From: Pigmentiphaga kullae
Lineage (GTDB): Bacteria > Pseudomonadota > Gammaproteobacteria > Burkholderiales > Burkholderiaceae_B
Assembly: GCF_004216695.1 (NCBI RefSeq)
Contig: NZ_SGXC01000001.1
Location: 2,294,001-2,358,000, forward strand
Direction of reading: 5' to 3'
Length of the DNA: 64,000 nt
Positions 21,701-30,527 of the stretch are shown in pieces. Positions within the stretch are counted from its first letter, which is position 1. Each line of letters opens with the position of its first letter. The notes below the pieces were generated by a model, which was not told the origin of the DNA, ran no database searches, and saw only the letters and a program-made list of their open reading frames with translations. The position numbers and the translations under genes were made by a program.

Positions 21701-22545
21701 ATCTGATCCAGGACGGCAAGCTCCAGGCCACCAACAAGATCTTCCTCGACCAGCTCACCTTCGGCGAACGCGTCGACAGTCCCGACGCCCTGAAGCTGCC
21801 GGTGCTGCTGGCGGTGTCGCTGCTCAAGAACAGCCGGGGCGAGATCGACATCGAGCTGCCCATCTCGGGGTCGCTGGACGATCCGCAGTTCTCGGTGGGC
21901 GGCATCATCTTCCGCGCGCTGGTCAACCTGATCGTGCGCGCCGTGACGGCGCCGTTCTCGCTGCTGGCCTCGGCCTTCGGCTCGGGCGAGGAACTGTCCC
22001 ACATCGACTTCGCGCCGGGCCGCGCCGTGCTCGACGACGATGCGCGCAAGCGCATCGAGACGCTGGTCAAGGCGCTGAACGACCGCCCGGCGTTGAAGCT
22101 GGACGTGGCCGGCCGGGCCAACCCATCGGTGGACACCGACGGCCTGCGCAAGGCGGGTGTCGAGGCCCTGATCCGCGCCCAGCAGCGCGAAGACCTGCGC
22201 AAGAAGGGCGACGACGGCGACGCGAAGGACCTGCCGCCCCTGGACGCCGCGCAGCGGGCCCGCTACCTGGAAAGCGCCTACAAGGCCGCCAAGATCGACA
22301 AGCCGCGCAACATGATCGGGCTTGCCAAGTCCTTGCCCGGGCCAGAGATGGAATCGCTGCTGGCCGCCAGCGTGAACGTGGGGCCCGAGCAGTTGCGCGA
22401 ACTGGCCGTACGGCGCGCGCAGGCCGTGATGGCCGTGCTGCGCGAAGCCAAGCTGGGCGAGCGGGCCTTCGTGGTTGCGCCCAAGGTCGAGGCCAAGGCC
22501 GCCGAGGGCGCGAAGCAGACGGGGGTGGATTTCAGCTTGAAGTAG
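18796..22545 (+). CDS. DUF748/AsmA-like envelope protein
   Basis: Large inner-membrane-anchored periplasmic protein of 1249 residues. One transmembrane helix (ILIVLLALWLLFLALTAWGI) follows a short basic N-terminus, then long AsmA-type beta repeats with low-complexity Ala/Pro linkers near residues 355-390 and a Lys/Glu-rich linker near 815-850. Towards the end comes an OmpA-like segment (IDFAPGRAVLDDDARKRIETLVKAL). AsmA-like proteins are implicated in phospholipid or outer-membrane homeostasis. The start is GTG at 18796. It probably shares a transcript with the gene before it. Confidence 0.85.
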   Translation: MAFTLAGAVDGIKRRRKPLVRILIVLLALWLLFLALTAWGIPRLVRSVALAQVPEVLGRTARMGEVSFNPFKLRLRVHDFAILDRAGANPDFSVEQVEVNASISSLFRFAPVVDGLAITAPRVSLVREGPQRFNISDILERLAAKPSEDGPPPRFSLNNLKLDGGEITIDDKVTGRQHTVRDLQVGIPFLSTLAYATDIDVQPRLSALVNGSPFNLEGTARPFDTPRTSSLHLKIDDLGLDALADAVPGAVPVVLKHARLDSDAQLVFEEGGSAAPKVRLEGSATVREVDVRDQGDAALLAFKSLALEKFALEPLARRFQAERIVLAGPSIHASRSADGRVNLAEVAARFQQPATPAPAAAPPQPPASAAPAPSSPQPSTPAAPAPAQADAWHVSVGTVALQDGELAWHDEQDRFDYRISEFAAELRGLNLPAAQDQATPLTVAARVGEAGRLDVSGPIRLQPFSADLDLKLDALALPALAPLWKPYLALRIDDGSLGAAAKLHVEQGESLAVRWSDGSVALRKLAAAPVSDKASSLKLESLEVGGLAGDLAARTARIERIAIDGLALAATRSASSAVSWADIAVPAAPRARSAGKPAPASSAPAQAAWKVTAGTLSVAKSSLRLTDESVSPRVALRLDGLQMEARNVGSDLRAPVDFSLRSSVQGRGTADIKGTVVPEPLAVKAQVRADRLDLTALAPYLAERLNATVKSVVAGANGRLEFAAATGRQPQRAVWTGAAEVSNLDLVDKLNAADFLKWKRLAFKRLNVVSAGETLKADLGDISLEDFFARVILSEQGRLNLSQLIVQPGEEAGSITAEKPAEPAAKGESKPGESKPAVAQPAKEASAAPEAGGMPRDIRVGAVQLARGHINFTDNFVKPNYRANLTDIAGSISAVSSADSQPADVQVTAKVDGDAPVDITGKLHPFGPRLYTDIHASAKGVELPALTPYAAKYAGYAIERGKLSMDVHYLIQDGKLQATNKIFLDQLTFGERVDSPDALKLPVLLAVSLLKNSRGEIDIELPISGSLDDPQFSVGGIIFRALVNLIVRAVTAPFSLLASAFGSGEELSHIDFAPGRAVLDDDARKRIETLVKALNDRPALKLDVAGRANPSVDTDGLRKAGVEALIRAQQREDLRKKGDDGDAKDLPPLDAAQRARYLESAYKAAKIDKPRNMIGLAKSLPGPEMESLLAASVNVGPEQLRELAVRRAQAVMAVLREAKLGERAFVVAPKVEAKAAEGAKQTGVDFSLK

Positions 22546-22549
22546 GCCC

Positions 22550-22583
22550 CCCCCTACGCGCTTCGCGCGCCCCCCAGGGGGCG
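22550..22583 (+). repeat. Dispersed hairpin module, second locus
   Basis: The 34-base segment aligns with 7049-7082 along its whole length. It differs only in the small hairpin, where ACGCCCTTCGGGCG becomes ACGCGCTTCGCGCG, both fully paired. A larger stem-loop follows at about 22584-22618 in the same relative position as at 7083-7118, and both are followed by CTGGGTCTG. Confidence 0.8.
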
Positions 22584-22680
22584 AAACCGGCGGACTGGCG
22601 GAGCCAGATCCGCGGTTTCCTGGGTCTGGTGCTGTTGTCTTGGTTTGTGGCATCTGTGCTTCGCTGGCTGGATTTGGGGT

Positions 22681-22718
22681 TTGTTTTGTTCTTAATCTGG
22701 ATATAAGATATCTAGATT
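22681..22718 (+). promoter_or_regulatory. Promoter-like region with 25-base imperfect palindrome before MFS gene
   Basis: The palindrome at 22694-22718 has arms AATCTnGATAT and ATATCnAGATT, matching at 10 of 12 arm positions. A promoter-like TTGTTT (22681-22686) and TATAAG (22702-22707) overlap it. Binding here would block the promoter of the MFS transporter. No regulator gene lies next to it. Confidence 0.5.
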
Positions 22719-22753
22719 GAGGCGTTGCCTTGCTTCCTGTCGAGTTATTCATC

Positions 22754-23956
22754 ATGACGCGTAGCTCTTCTTCGTCCGCCAGTGCCTTGCCGGGGCAGGG
22801 GCTGGGATCGGTTGCCATTCTTGCGCTGGGGACGTTCGCGGTAGGGACGGATGCGTTCATCGTGTCGGGGTTCCTGCCGTCGATCGCGCAGTCGTTGCAG
22901 GCGTCGAATTCCCTGACAGGGTTGTCGGTCACGGTGTTCGCGGGGACTTATGCGCTGTTGGCGCCGGTGCTGGCGACGGTCACGGCGCCGTGGGCGCGTA
23001 ATCGGGTGCTGGTGGGGGCGCTGGTGGTGCTGGCGGTGGCCAATCTGCTGTCGGCGCTGGCGCCGGATATCTGGACGCTGTTGGCCAGCCGTGCGTTGGC
23101 TGCCGTGGGGGCGGCGGCCTATACGCCGACGGCGACGGCGGCGGGTGGGGCGCTGGTGCGGCCGGAGTTGCGGGCGCGGGCGTTTTCGCTGGTCACGGGC
23201 GGGTTGACGGTGGCGACGGCGCTGGGCGTGCCGCTGGGCAACCTGGTCAGCCAGTGGTTCGGCTGGCGCACGGCGCTGGGCATGGTGGCCGCGCTGGCGG
23301 GGCTGGCCTGTGCGGGCGTGGCGTTGATCATGCCTTCCCTGCCGGGCCAGCCGCGTTCGTCGCTGCGCGCGCGCCTGGCGGTGCTGCGCCGGCCGGCGGT
23401 GGCCTGGGTGCTGCCGCTCACGGTGGTCGGCATGACGGCCTGCTACATTGTCTATGCCTATAGCGTGCCCGCGTTGCAGGCCCTGGGGATCGCCGACGGG
23501 CGCATCGGCATGATGCTGCTCTGCTATGGCGTCGGAGCGGTGCTGGGCAATCTGCTTGCCGGTTACGCGACCGATCGCTGGGGCCCCACGCCGGTGTCGG
23601 TCACCGCCTATGTGGCCATGGCGGCGTCATTCGGGATCATGGCGTGGCTGGCCGTGGCCGGCGCCGGGCATGACGTGGCGGTGGGGCTGCTGGTGCTGGT
23701 CTGGGGCATGAGCAGCTGGGGGCAGACGCCGCCGCAGCAACTTCGCCTGACCAACGCCGCGCCGCAGGAGGCGCCGCTGGTGGTGGCGCTCAATGCCTCC
23801 TGCATCTACCTGGGCATCGCCCTGGGGACCGCGCTGGGCGCGGGTCTGCTGGCGCATGGGGCGGTGCTGGGGTTTGCCGTGTCGGCGCTGGCGGCCCTGG
23901 CCGCGCTGGGGTTCGTCGCCGGCCTGGCCAGGCACGAGGGCGCCCGCGCGCGCTAG
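22754..23956 (+). CDS. MFS transporter, DHA1 family
   Basis: Drug:H+ antiporter-1 type transporter of 400 residues with about 12 transmembrane segments. Its N-terminal half begins [23 protein letters not shown], resembling arabinose/sugar efflux and drug efflux members (AraJ, YdhP type). Between helices 2 and 3 a basic loop is replaced by [15 protein letters not shown], the motif A region. I place the start at the ATG at 22754, after the palindrome. The 5' third uses GTG and TTG codons more heavily than its neighbours. Its stop overlaps the convergent acetyltransferase end by 4 bases. Confidence 0.88.
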   Translation: MTRSSSSSASALPGQGLGSVAILALGTFAVGTDAFIVSGFLPSIAQSLQASNSLTGLSVTVFAGTYALLAPVLATVTAPWARNRVLVGALVVLAVANLLSALAPDIWTLLASRALAAVGAAAYTPTATAAGGALVRPELRARAFSLVTGGLTVATALGVPLGNLVSQWFGWRTALGMVAALAGLACAGVALIMPSLPGQPRSSLRARLAVLRRPAVAWVLPLTVVGMTACYIVYAYSVPALQALGIADGRIGMMLLCYGVGAVLGNLLAGYATDRWGPTPVSVTAYVAMAASFGIMAWLAVAGAGHDVAVGLLVLVWGMSSWGQTPPQQLRLTNAAPQEAPLVVALNASCIYLGIALGTALGAGLLAHGAVLGFAVSALAALAALGFVAGLARHEGARAR

Positions 23957-26694
23957 CCTGCCGCGCTTTCGTCCGTGGCCGCGTCGCCGCCTTGCAGGCG
24001 CAGCCACACCCGCCGCATGCTGAAGTCGTCGGGGTCTACGTCGATGTGGAACCCCAGCCTGCCCATCAGTGTCAGCATCGGCCGGTTGTTGCCCAGCACC
24101 ACCCCCTCGATCATGGCCAGTCCCTGCCTGCGCGCCGCGTCCACCAGCGTCGTCATGAGCTGGATGCCCAGCCCGCGGCGCTGCCACGCATCGCCGATGA
24201 CCAGCGCGTACTCGGCGCTTTCGCCGTCGGCGTTCAGCAGGTAGCGCGCCACGCCGATGACGGTCTCGCGCAGCTCGCCGGGGTGGTCGGGGTCGGTTTC
24301 CCAGACCGTCGCCACCAGGGCCAGTTCGCGGTGGTAGTCGACCTGGGTGTAGCGCGCCAGCGTCCGCGGCGAGAGTTCGCGCATGAACGAGATGAAACGC
24401 ATGTAGCGGGTGTGTTCGGACAACTGGCGGGTGAAGTCCTGCAGCGGCGCGGCGTCCTCGGGCCGGATGGGGCGGATGGTGTAGGGCGAGCCGTCCTTGA
24501 ACTGCAGGTGCCGGACCAGGCGGGCGGGGTAGGGGTGGATGGCCATGTGGGCGTAGCCGCCCAGCCCCGCGTCGGCCTCGCCCGCGGTCTCGCGCGTAAG
24601 GGTGATGCGGGTGTCGGCCGCGACGACCCGGTCGCCGTCGATCATGACGGGGTCGATGTCGATGGTCTCGATGTCGGGCAGCGCGCAGACGATTTCGGAG
24701 ATGCGGACCAGCACGTCCTCGAGCGCGTCGAGGGCGCGCGGCGAGAGCTGGCCCGCCAGCGCGTAGCGCCAGACCGGCGAGCGTTCCATCAGGCGGCGTG
24801 CCAGGAAGCCGTTGAGCGGCGGCAGTTCCAGGCTGCGGTTGGAGGGGCTTTCGCTGCGCGAACGCGCGGACCCGAAGCGGATCACCGGTCCGAACAACGC
24901 GTCGCGCGCCACGCCCATGGAGACCTTGGCCGATCCGGGGGGGCCGGCCATGGCTTCCACCGTGATGCCTTCGATGTAGGCCTGCGGCGCGGCGGCGTGG
25001 GCGTTCGCCAGCATGCGCTGGTACGCCGTGACGAGTTCGGTGCTGTTGCGGATGTCCAGGTGCACGCCCCGCACGGCCGACTTGCGCACCACGTCGGGCG
25101 AGTCGATCTTGATGGCCACGGGAAAGCCGATCTGCTGCGCGGCGATCACCGCCTCGGCCGGCGTGCGGGCAAGCAGGACCTGGACCACCGGGATGTGGAA
25201 GGCCGCCAGCAGCGCCTTGCTCTCGGGTTCGGTCAGGGTCAGCCGGCCCTCCCTGCGCGCGCCGTCGAGCAGGATGCGCGCGCCGGCCAGGTCGGGTTCC
25301 TGGCCGGGCGGCTCGGGCGGCGGGGTCTGCAGCAGCAACTGCTGGTTGTAGTGATAGGTGGCCAGATTGCCGAAGGCGTCCACCGCGGCCTCGGGCGTGC
25401 GGAAGGAGGGCGAGCCGGCATCGTCCAGGATGCGGCGCAGCGGCCGCATGGCGGCGTCGCCCATGAAGCAGGTGATGACCGGCTTCGGGGCCTTGGGGGC
25501 GCTGGCGGCCAGGGCCTGCGCCACCGCGCGCATGTCGGCCTCGGGGTCGGGCGAGAGCACGGCCAGCACGCCGTCCACGCCGGCGTCGGCGACGATGGCC
25601 TGCACGGCCCGCGCGCAGGCCTGCGGATCGGGCGCCGAGAACTCGACCACGGGGTTGTCGGTCCAGGCATTGGCGCTGAGGGTGTCCGCCAGTTGCCGGC
25701 GCGTGTCTTCGCTCAGTTCCGCGCGCATGACCGGCCGGCCCGGTCCCAACTGGTCGAGCGCCAGTTGCGCCGGACCGCTGCCGTTGGCCAGCACCGCGAT
25801 GCGCCGGCCGCTGGGCAGTTTGGCGAAGCCCAGCGCCTTGACCGCCGAGAACAGTTGCACGAAATAGCGGACCCGCACCGCGCCGGCGCGCCGCAGCGCG
25901 GCGTCGAAGACCATGTCGGACGGGACGGTGGGCGGCCCCGGCGGCAAGGCGCAGGCCGCCTCGTCCGCGGCCAGCGGCCGCACGCTGGTGCGCTCGCGGC
26001 CCGCGTGTCCGGCCTTGAGCACCACCACCGGCTTGACGCTGGCGGCGGCGCGGATCGCGCTCATGAACTCGCGGGCGTCGCGCACGTCCTCCAGGTAGAG
26101 CGCGATGCTGTCGGTGCGCGCGTCGGCCACCAGGAAGTCCAGCACGCGGGGGACGTCCAGCGCCGCTTCGCTGCCCAGGGACACGACGGTCGAGAAGCCG
26201 GTCCGGTTGTCGTCGGCCCAGTCCATGACCACCGCCATGATGGAACGCGACTGCGTGACCAGGGCGACGCGGCCCGAGCGCCCCAGCGAGGGATGCACGC
26301 TGGCGTTGAGGCCGGCGTGCGGCCGTTGCAGCCCGAAGCTGTGCGGCCCCAGCAGCACGCAGTCGTGGTCCGAGGCCCAGGCGCGGCAGAAATCGTTGTC
26401 CTCGAGCGACGGCTCGTGCGTGAGCACCGCCACTGCCCGCGGCCGGGCCGGCGCCAGCGTCTCCAGCGTGGTCCGCAGCGCCTCGCGGGGGACGGACACC
26501 ACCGCCAGATCGGGCCGTTCGGCCGCCTGCGCCAGTTCCGCGGGCAGCGCGCAGGCCTGCCGCTCGTCCAGCCGCAGTTCGGTGGTGCGGGCGCGCAGCG
26601 CGGCGGGCAGGGATGCCATCAGCGGCAGCGGGCGGTCGCTGACGGCGATCAGCGAGCGGGGATCGAACAGCGGGGACAGGGCGTGCTGGGACAT
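23953..26694 (-). CDS. Acyl-CoA synthetase (ADP-forming)-like/GNAT fusion (Pat-type acetyltransferase)
   Basis: 913 residues in the PatZ/Pat architecture: a CoA-binding Rossmann domain, succinyl-CoA-synthetase-like ligase domains, an ATP-grasp domain (about residues 480-690), and a C-terminal GNAT domain (about 735-895; [16 protein letters not shown] and [18 protein letters not shown], the acetyl-CoA loop). In PatZ the GNAT part acetylates lysines of acetyl-CoA synthetase. The phospho-histidine loop of active ligases (SHTG type) is not present; the segment around residues 230-260 reads [10 protein letters not shown] then acidic residues. The ligase part is therefore probably regulatory. It is divergent from gltX. 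Confidence 0.87.
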   Translation of the reverse strand: MSQHALSPLFDPRSLIAVSDRPLPLMASLPAALRARTTELRLDERQACALPAELAQAAERPDLAVVSVPREALRTTLETLAPARPRAVAVLTHEPSLEDNDFCRAWASDHDCVLLGPHSFGLQRPHAGLNASVHPSLGRSGRVALVTQSRSIMAVVMDWADDNRTGFSTVVSLGSEAALDVPRVLDFLVADARTDSIALYLEDVRDAREFMSAIRAAASVKPVVVLKAGHAGRERTSVRPLAADEAACALPPGPPTVPSDMVFDAALRRAGAVRVRYFVQLFSAVKALGFAKLPSGRRIAVLANGSGPAQLALDQLGPGRPVMRAELSEDTRRQLADTLSANAWTDNPVVEFSAPDPQACARAVQAIVADAGVDGVLAVLSPDPEADMRAVAQALAASAPKAPKPVITCFMGDAAMRPLRRILDDAGSPSFRTPEAAVDAFGNLATYHYNQQLLLQTPPPEPPGQEPDLAGARILLDGARREGRLTLTEPESKALLAAFHIPVVQVLLARTPAEAVIAAQQIGFPVAIKIDSPDVVRKSAVRGVHLDIRNSTELVTAYQRMLANAHAAAPQAYIEGITVEAMAGPPGSAKVSMGVARDALFGPVIRFGSARSRSESPSNRSLELPPLNGFLARRLMERSPVWRYALAGQLSPRALDALEDVLVRISEIVCALPDIETIDIDPVMIDGDRVVAADTRITLTRETAGEADAGLGGYAHMAIHPYPARLVRHLQFKDGSPYTIRPIRPEDAAPLQDFTRQLSEHTRYMRFISFMRELSPRTLARYTQVDYHRELALVATVWETDPDHPGELRETVIGVARYLLNADGESAEYALVIGDAWQRRGLGIQLMTTLVDAARRQGLAMIEGVVLGNNRPMLTLMGRLGFHIDVDPDDFSMRRVWLRLQGGDAATDESAAG

Positions 26695-26841
26695 GGCCCT
26701 CCTTTTTGGATGAGGACGCGGCGGTGCGCGGCGGCCCTCGGGGGCCGCACGGTCTCGCTGCCATACAATACTACCCCGGTCAGTCGACCCTCGCGCGCTT
26801 CGCGCGCCCAGTATTCACCTCAGCACGAGAGCCGTTTTCCT

Positions 26842-28269
26842 ATGAGCACCGATTCCTCGTCGTCCGGCCGCAATCCCGCGGTCCGTACCCGCTTCGCGCC
26901 GTCGCCCACCGGCTTCCTGCACCTGGGCGGCGCACGCACCGCGCTGTTCTCGTGGGCGTTCGCGCGCCATCATGGCGGCACTTTCGTGCTGCGGATCGAG
27001 GACACCGACCTGGAGCGTTCCACCCCCGAAGCGGTGCAGGCCATCCTGGACGGCATGGCGTGGCTGGCGCTCGAGCACGACGAAGGCCCGTTCTACCAGA
27101 TGCGGCGCATGGACCGCTATCGCGAGGTGCTGGCGGGCATGCTGGCCGCGGGGTCGGCCTACTACTGCTACTGCTCGCCCGACGAACTCGAAGCCATGCG
27201 CGAGCGCGCCCGCGCCGAAGGGCGCAAGCCGCGCTACGACGGCACCTGGCGGCCCGAGCCGGGCAAGGCCCTGCCGCCGGTGCCCGAGGGCCGCAAGCCC
27301 GTCGTGCGCTTCCGCAACCCGCTGGACGGCGACGTCACCTGGAACGACCTGGTCAAGGGGCCCATCACCATCGCCAACGCCGAACTGGACGACCTGATCA
27401 TCGCCCGGCCCGACGGCACGCCCACCTACAACTTCTGCGTGGTGGTGGACGACTGGGACATGGGCATCACCCACGTCATCCGCGGCGACGACCACGTCAA
27501 CAACACGCCGCGCCAGATCAACATCCTGCAGGCCCTGGGCGCCACGCTGCCGGAATACGGCCACGTGCCCATGATCCTGGGGCCGGACGGCGAAAAACTG
27601 TCCAAGCGCCATGGCGCGGTCAGCGTCATGCAGTACGACGACCAGGGCTACCTGCCGGAAGCCATGATCAACTATCTCGCGCGCCTGGGCTGGAGCCACG
27701 GCGACGACGAGATCTTCACGCGCGAGCAGCTGGTCGAGTGGTTCGATACCCGCAGCCTGTCGAAGTCCGCCGCGCAATGGGATCCGAAGAAGCTCAACTG
27801 GGTCAACGCCCACTACATCAAGCAGAGCGCCGATGCCGACCTGGCCGCGCGCGTTGCGCCGCGCATCGCCAGGCGGGGCGGGGCGGTCGAGGGCGTGGAC
27901 CTGCCGGCCATCATGGCGCTGCTCAAGGAGCGGGCCGAAACGCTCGAGCAACTGGCCGACGATGCCATGCTGTTCTGCGGCGAATTCGATGCCGCCGCCA
28001 CGCCGCCTGAACTGGTCGCGCAGCACCTGACCGACGCTGCGCGCGCCATCCTGCGCGACTTCGCGCAGGAGGCCGGCTCGATCGAATGGACCCGTGAGCA
28101 GATCGCGGCGCTGATGAAGGCCACCCTGGCCAAGCATGGCGTCAAGATGCCGGCGCTCGGGATACCGCTGCGGGTGGCCGTGACGGGGCGGGCGCAGACG
28201 CCGGCCATCGATGCGGTCCTGTCACTGCTCGGTCGCGAGAAAGTGCTGGCCCGCTTGCACGCGGTTTAA
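26842..28269 (+). CDS. gltX: Glutamyl-tRNA synthetase
   Basis: Class I aminoacyl-tRNA synthetase of 475 residues charging tRNA-Glu. The HIGH-type motif is [11 protein letters not shown] within [14 protein letters not shown], and the KMSKR-type motif is [10 protein letters not shown]. An all-helical anticodon-binding domain follows. The ATG at 26842 gives the expected N-terminus. A tRNA cluster that includes tRNA-Glu starts 32 bases after the stop, and its promoter overlaps the last codons. Charging enzyme and substrate are therefore adjacent. Confidence 0.97.
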   Translation: MSTDSSSSGRNPAVRTRFAPSPTGFLHLGGARTALFSWAFARHHGGTFVLRIEDTDLERSTPEAVQAILDGMAWLALEHDEGPFYQMRRMDRYREVLAGMLAAGSAYYCYCSPDELEAMRERARAEGRKPRYDGTWRPEPGKALPPVPEGRKPVVRFRNPLDGDVTWNDLVKGPITIANAELDDLIIARPDGTPTYNFCVVVDDWDMGITHVIRGDDHVNNTPRQINILQALGATLPEYGHVPMILGPDGEKLSKRHGAVSVMQYDDQGYLPEAMINYLARLGWSHGDDEIFTREQLVEWFDTRSLSKSAAQWDPKKLNWVNAHYIKQSADADLAARVAPRIARRGGAVEGVDLPAIMALLKERAETLEQLADDAMLFCGEFDAAATPPELVAQHLTDAARAILRDFAQEAGSIEWTREQIAALMKATLAKHGVKMPALGIPLRVAVTGRAQTPAIDAVLSLLGREKVLARLHAV

Positions 28270-28283
28270 AAACCGTGCATAAT
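28255..28283 (+). promoter_or_regulatory. Promoter of the first tRNA cluster
   Basis: TTGCAC (28255-28260) and CATAAT (28278-28283) are separated by 17 bases, a near-consensus sigma-70 promoter. The -35 lies inside the end of gltX. The tRNA-Ala begins 19 bases after the -10. Confidence 0.75.
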
Positions 28284-28301
28284 CTCGCTTCTTCGCAGGA
28301 C

Positions 28302-28377
<76 letters not shown>

Positions 28378-28413
28378 GTCCGGGAAGAAGTTGTTGCAGT
28401 ACTGTAGTTCCGG

Positions 28414-28489
28414 GTCCCCTTCGTCTAGAGGCCTAGGACATCACCCTTTCACGGTGAGTACAGGGGTTCGAATCCCCTAGGGGACGCCA
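28414..28489 (+). tRNA. tRNA-Glu (TTC), copy 1
   Basis: 76 bases with CCA encoded. The anticodon loop CTTTCAC between TCACC and GGTGA gives TTC. It is identical to copy 2 at 29213. It follows the gltX gene whose product charges it. Confidence 0.97.
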
Positions 28490-28527
28490 ACCGCCACAGG
28501 TTGGCAGCAGTAAAAAAACGCCGCTGC

Positions 28528-28604
28528 GGAGCGGTAGTTCAGTTGGTTAGAATACCGGCCTGTCACGCCGGGGGTCGCGGGTTCGAGTCCCGTCCGCTCC
28601 GCCA
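28528..28604 (+). tRNA. tRNA-Asp (GTC), copy 1
   Basis: 77 bases with CCA encoded. The loop CTGTCAC between CCGGC and GCCGG gives anticodon GTC. It is identical to copy 2 at 29325. Confidence 0.97.
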
Positions 28605-28612
28605 AGAATCAG

Positions 28613-28648
28613 AAAGCCCTGCTAAATTCCCGTGTTTAGCAGGGCTTT
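28613..28648 (+). terminator. Rho-independent terminator after the first tRNA cluster
   Basis: A 14-base stem (28613-28626 with 28635-28648, AAAGCCCTGCTAAA and its complement) with an 8-base loop, then a T-rich tail. It begins 8 bases after tRNA-Asp. The second tRNA cluster has no such terminator. Confidence 0.9.
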
Positions 28649-28716
28649 TGCTTTTCTGTCCCGGCATTCTTGGGAGCCCATCAAGCTTTCGAGTCTTGGA
28701 TTTTGGTACCAAAAAG

Positions 28717-28992
28717 ATGTTCCGGGGAGAGTTCGTCGGACTCAATGGTGGGGCCGACTTCTACGCGTCGGATGTTCCCGGCCTCGTTCGCGAAGGGAAG
28801 GCATCGCTCAAGGTCTTTCTCGACATATGTGAGGAGCGTGGCATTGAGCCGCGTAAGCACTTTTCAGGGAAATTCAATCTGCGTGTTTCCGCGAAGGTAC
28901 ACGAAGCCGCGAGCATTGCCGCGGCGGCGGAGGGCGAAAGCCTCAATCAATGGATTGCGAAGACCATCGAAGAGGCTGTGTCCACGCATTGA
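28717..28992 (+). CDS. HicB-like antitoxin, N-terminally short, orphan
   Basis: 91 residues: the C-terminal two thirds of a HicB-type antitoxin, with SGKFNLRVSAKVHEAASIAA and EGESLNQWIAKT forming the ribbon-helix-helix at about residues 51-88. Typical HicB proteins have about 15-20 more residues at the front that build the first strands. Upstream in-frame sequence does not look like HicB, so the gene is probably truncated or uses a non-standard start. No HicA toxin gene is nearby. It lies between two copies of the tRNA cluster, in AT-richer DNA than the flanks, which points to acquired or remnant DNA. Confidence 0.65.
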   Translation: MFRGEFVGLNGGADFYASDVPGLVREGKASLKVFLDICEERGIEPRKHFSGKFNLRVSAKVHEAASIAAAAEGESLNQWIAKTIEEAVSTH

Positions 28993-29031
28993 GAACATGG
29001 GTGAGATGCTTGGGTTCGAGTGCCGCCCTGC

Positions 29032-29062
29032 TTGGACCCGCAAGCAAAAATATGGCTATAAT
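29032..29062 (+). promoter_or_regulatory. Candidate promoter of the second tRNA cluster
   Basis: TTGGAC (29032-29037) and a perfect TATAAT (29057-29062) are separated by 19 bases, slightly long. The leader to the second tRNA-Ala is 60 bases and is unlike the leader of copy 1, so the two clusters have different promoters. Confidence 0.55.
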
Positions 29063-29122
29063 CCAGATCCCGCTTGAAAAAATTTCCGCGGGCATCCACC
29101 CAGATGGATGGCAGTACGCAGT

Positions 29123-29198
<76 letters not shown>

Positions 29199-29212
29199 CA
29201 AAGCAGTTCCAG

Positions 29213-29288
29213 GTCCCCTTCGTCTAGAGGCCTAGGACATCACCCTTTCACGGTGAGTACAGGGGTTCGAATCCCCTAGGGGACGCCA
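29213..29288 (+). tRNA. tRNA-Glu (TTC), copy 2
   Basis: Identical to 28414-28489, anticodon TTC, CCA encoded. The spacer to tRNA-Asp (GTTGGCAGCAG plus an A run) is nearly the same in both copies, with one A fewer here. Confidence 0.97.
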
Positions 29289-29324
29289 ATCGCCCAGGTT
29301 GGCAGCAGTAAAAAACGCCGCTGC

Positions 29325-29401
29325 GGAGCGGTAGTTCAGTTGGTTAGAATACCGGCCTGTCACGCCGGGGGTCGCGGGTTCGAGTCCCGTCCGCTCCGCC
29401 A
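29325..29401 (+). tRNA. tRNA-Asp (GTC), copy 2
   Basis: Identical to 28528-28604, anticodon GTC, CCA encoded. The sequence identity to copy 1 ends right after its CCA end, after which no terminator like that of copy 1 is seen. Confidence 0.97.
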
Positions 29402-29750
29402 CTTCGGAACAACAGTGGGCACTCCGCCCGCCGCCGTTCCTACGCCGTTAGGGGTGAGCACGCGTAGCAGGTTGCTCTTTGAGCCCATGTCCGGACTTCC
29501 TCGCGATCGACCTCCACGTTGGGCCATGGTCGCGGTGAGACCACAACGTTTATCGTAGTGCTACAGCGTAGACATAGTCTCATCTTCATCGGCGTGCCCC
29601 GCCATTCCGCCATTCGCCGCCGTTTCGACTTTTGAGCCGTCGCCGCTACGCTCGGCTGCTGAATGATGGCTTGTGGGACTTGGCCTAAGGCAGCCCGACG
29701 CAGACATCTGCCGTTGCCCCACGAGGCAGGCGTAATATGCTCCCCACCTG
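29402..29750 (+). other. Non-coding stretch after the second tRNA cluster
   Basis: No supported gene in 349 bases. Reading frames on either strand lack family resemblance and normal codon use. Its composition is less GC-biased than the backbone, and with the HicB-like fragment it frames the tRNA duplication, so it may be residual acquired DNA. No integrase, attachment repeat or insertion sequence end was recognised. Confidence 0.5.
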
Positions 29751-30344
29751 ATGGAGATGGAAATGGAGATCCGAGCGGGCCTTCCAATAATCGGCTTTGA
29801 GGACGCCGCCGCCTTCGGCACTTGGCTGGCGGCGGAACCGAGGACTTCGAGGGGGTTGTGGCTAAAACTCGCCAAAAAGGGCGCGGCGGTTACCAGTCTC
29901 TCGAAAGCGGAAGCAATCGACGCGGCGCTTTGCCATGGCTGGATCGACGGCCAGCTCGACAAGTATGACGAGGAGAGCTGGCTAGTTCGCTTCACGCCGC
30001 GCAAGCGCGCAAGCAAATGGTCCGAGGTCAATCGGACCCGCGCTGTGGAGTTGATCAAGCAGGGTCAGATGCAGTCCACTGGCTTGGCCGAGGTGCAGGC
30101 CGCCAAGGCCGACGGTCGGTGGGATGCTGCTTATGCGCCCGCGAGCTCCGCGCAGGTGCCGCCCGATCTGCAGGCCGCGCTCGATGCCGCGCCCCGGGCC
30201 GCAGAGTTCTTCGCGACTTTGAAAGGTGCGAACCGCTACGCGATCCTCTATCGCGTCAGCACGGCGAAAAGGTCCGAAACGCGCGCCAAGCGTATCGCTG
30301 ATTTCGTCGAGATGCTCCAACGCGGCGAGACGGTTCATGGCTAG
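29751..30344 (+). CDS. YdeI/OmpD-associated family protein
   Basis: 197 residues of the YdeI-type 'bacteriocin-protection' family: GLWLKLAKKG, then EAIDAALCHGWIDGQ, RFTPRKRASKWSEVNR and the late YRVSTAKRSETRAKRI segment are hallmarks. Its biochemical role is unclear, and in enterobacteria the family is tied to envelope stress. Three ATG codons lie at 29751, 29757 and 29763; GGAG before the last makes it possible that translation begins at 29763. It belongs to the less GC-biased segment after the tRNAs and may be acquired. Confidence 0.82.
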   Translation: MEMEMEIRAGLPIIGFEDAAAFGTWLAAEPRTSRGLWLKLAKKGAAVTSLSKAEAIDAALCHGWIDGQLDKYDEESWLVRFTPRKRASKWSEVNRTRAVELIKQGQMQSTGLAEVQAAKADGRWDAAYAPASSAQVPPDLQAALDAAPRAAEFFATLKGANRYAILYRVSTAKRSETRAKRIADFVEMLQRGETVHG

Positions 30345-30527
30345 TCCAGTACCCCTCGTTCGATTGGCGCATGTGGCGTAGCCCGCCAAGGAATTCCAAG
30401 GGTTAGTGCGCTAGCAGCCACTAGCCTTTTTGTTTGGGCGTTGGTCATGGCTTTTGCCGCCTCGCGGAGCCGGGCATGCGATTTGCGGAATACCGCTTCC
30501 ATACCCAAAGACCAAAGAGGTGATGCC

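Noticed and set aside
23627-26764. Long frame on the same strand as the Pat-like gene
   Set aside because: It is a shifted frame of the same stretch with Arg/Pro-rich composition; the Pat-like frame has a complete set of motifs.
29402-29750. Possible insertion sequence remnant after the second tRNA cluster
   Set aside because: No terminal inverted repeats, target duplication or transposase-like frame could be seen.
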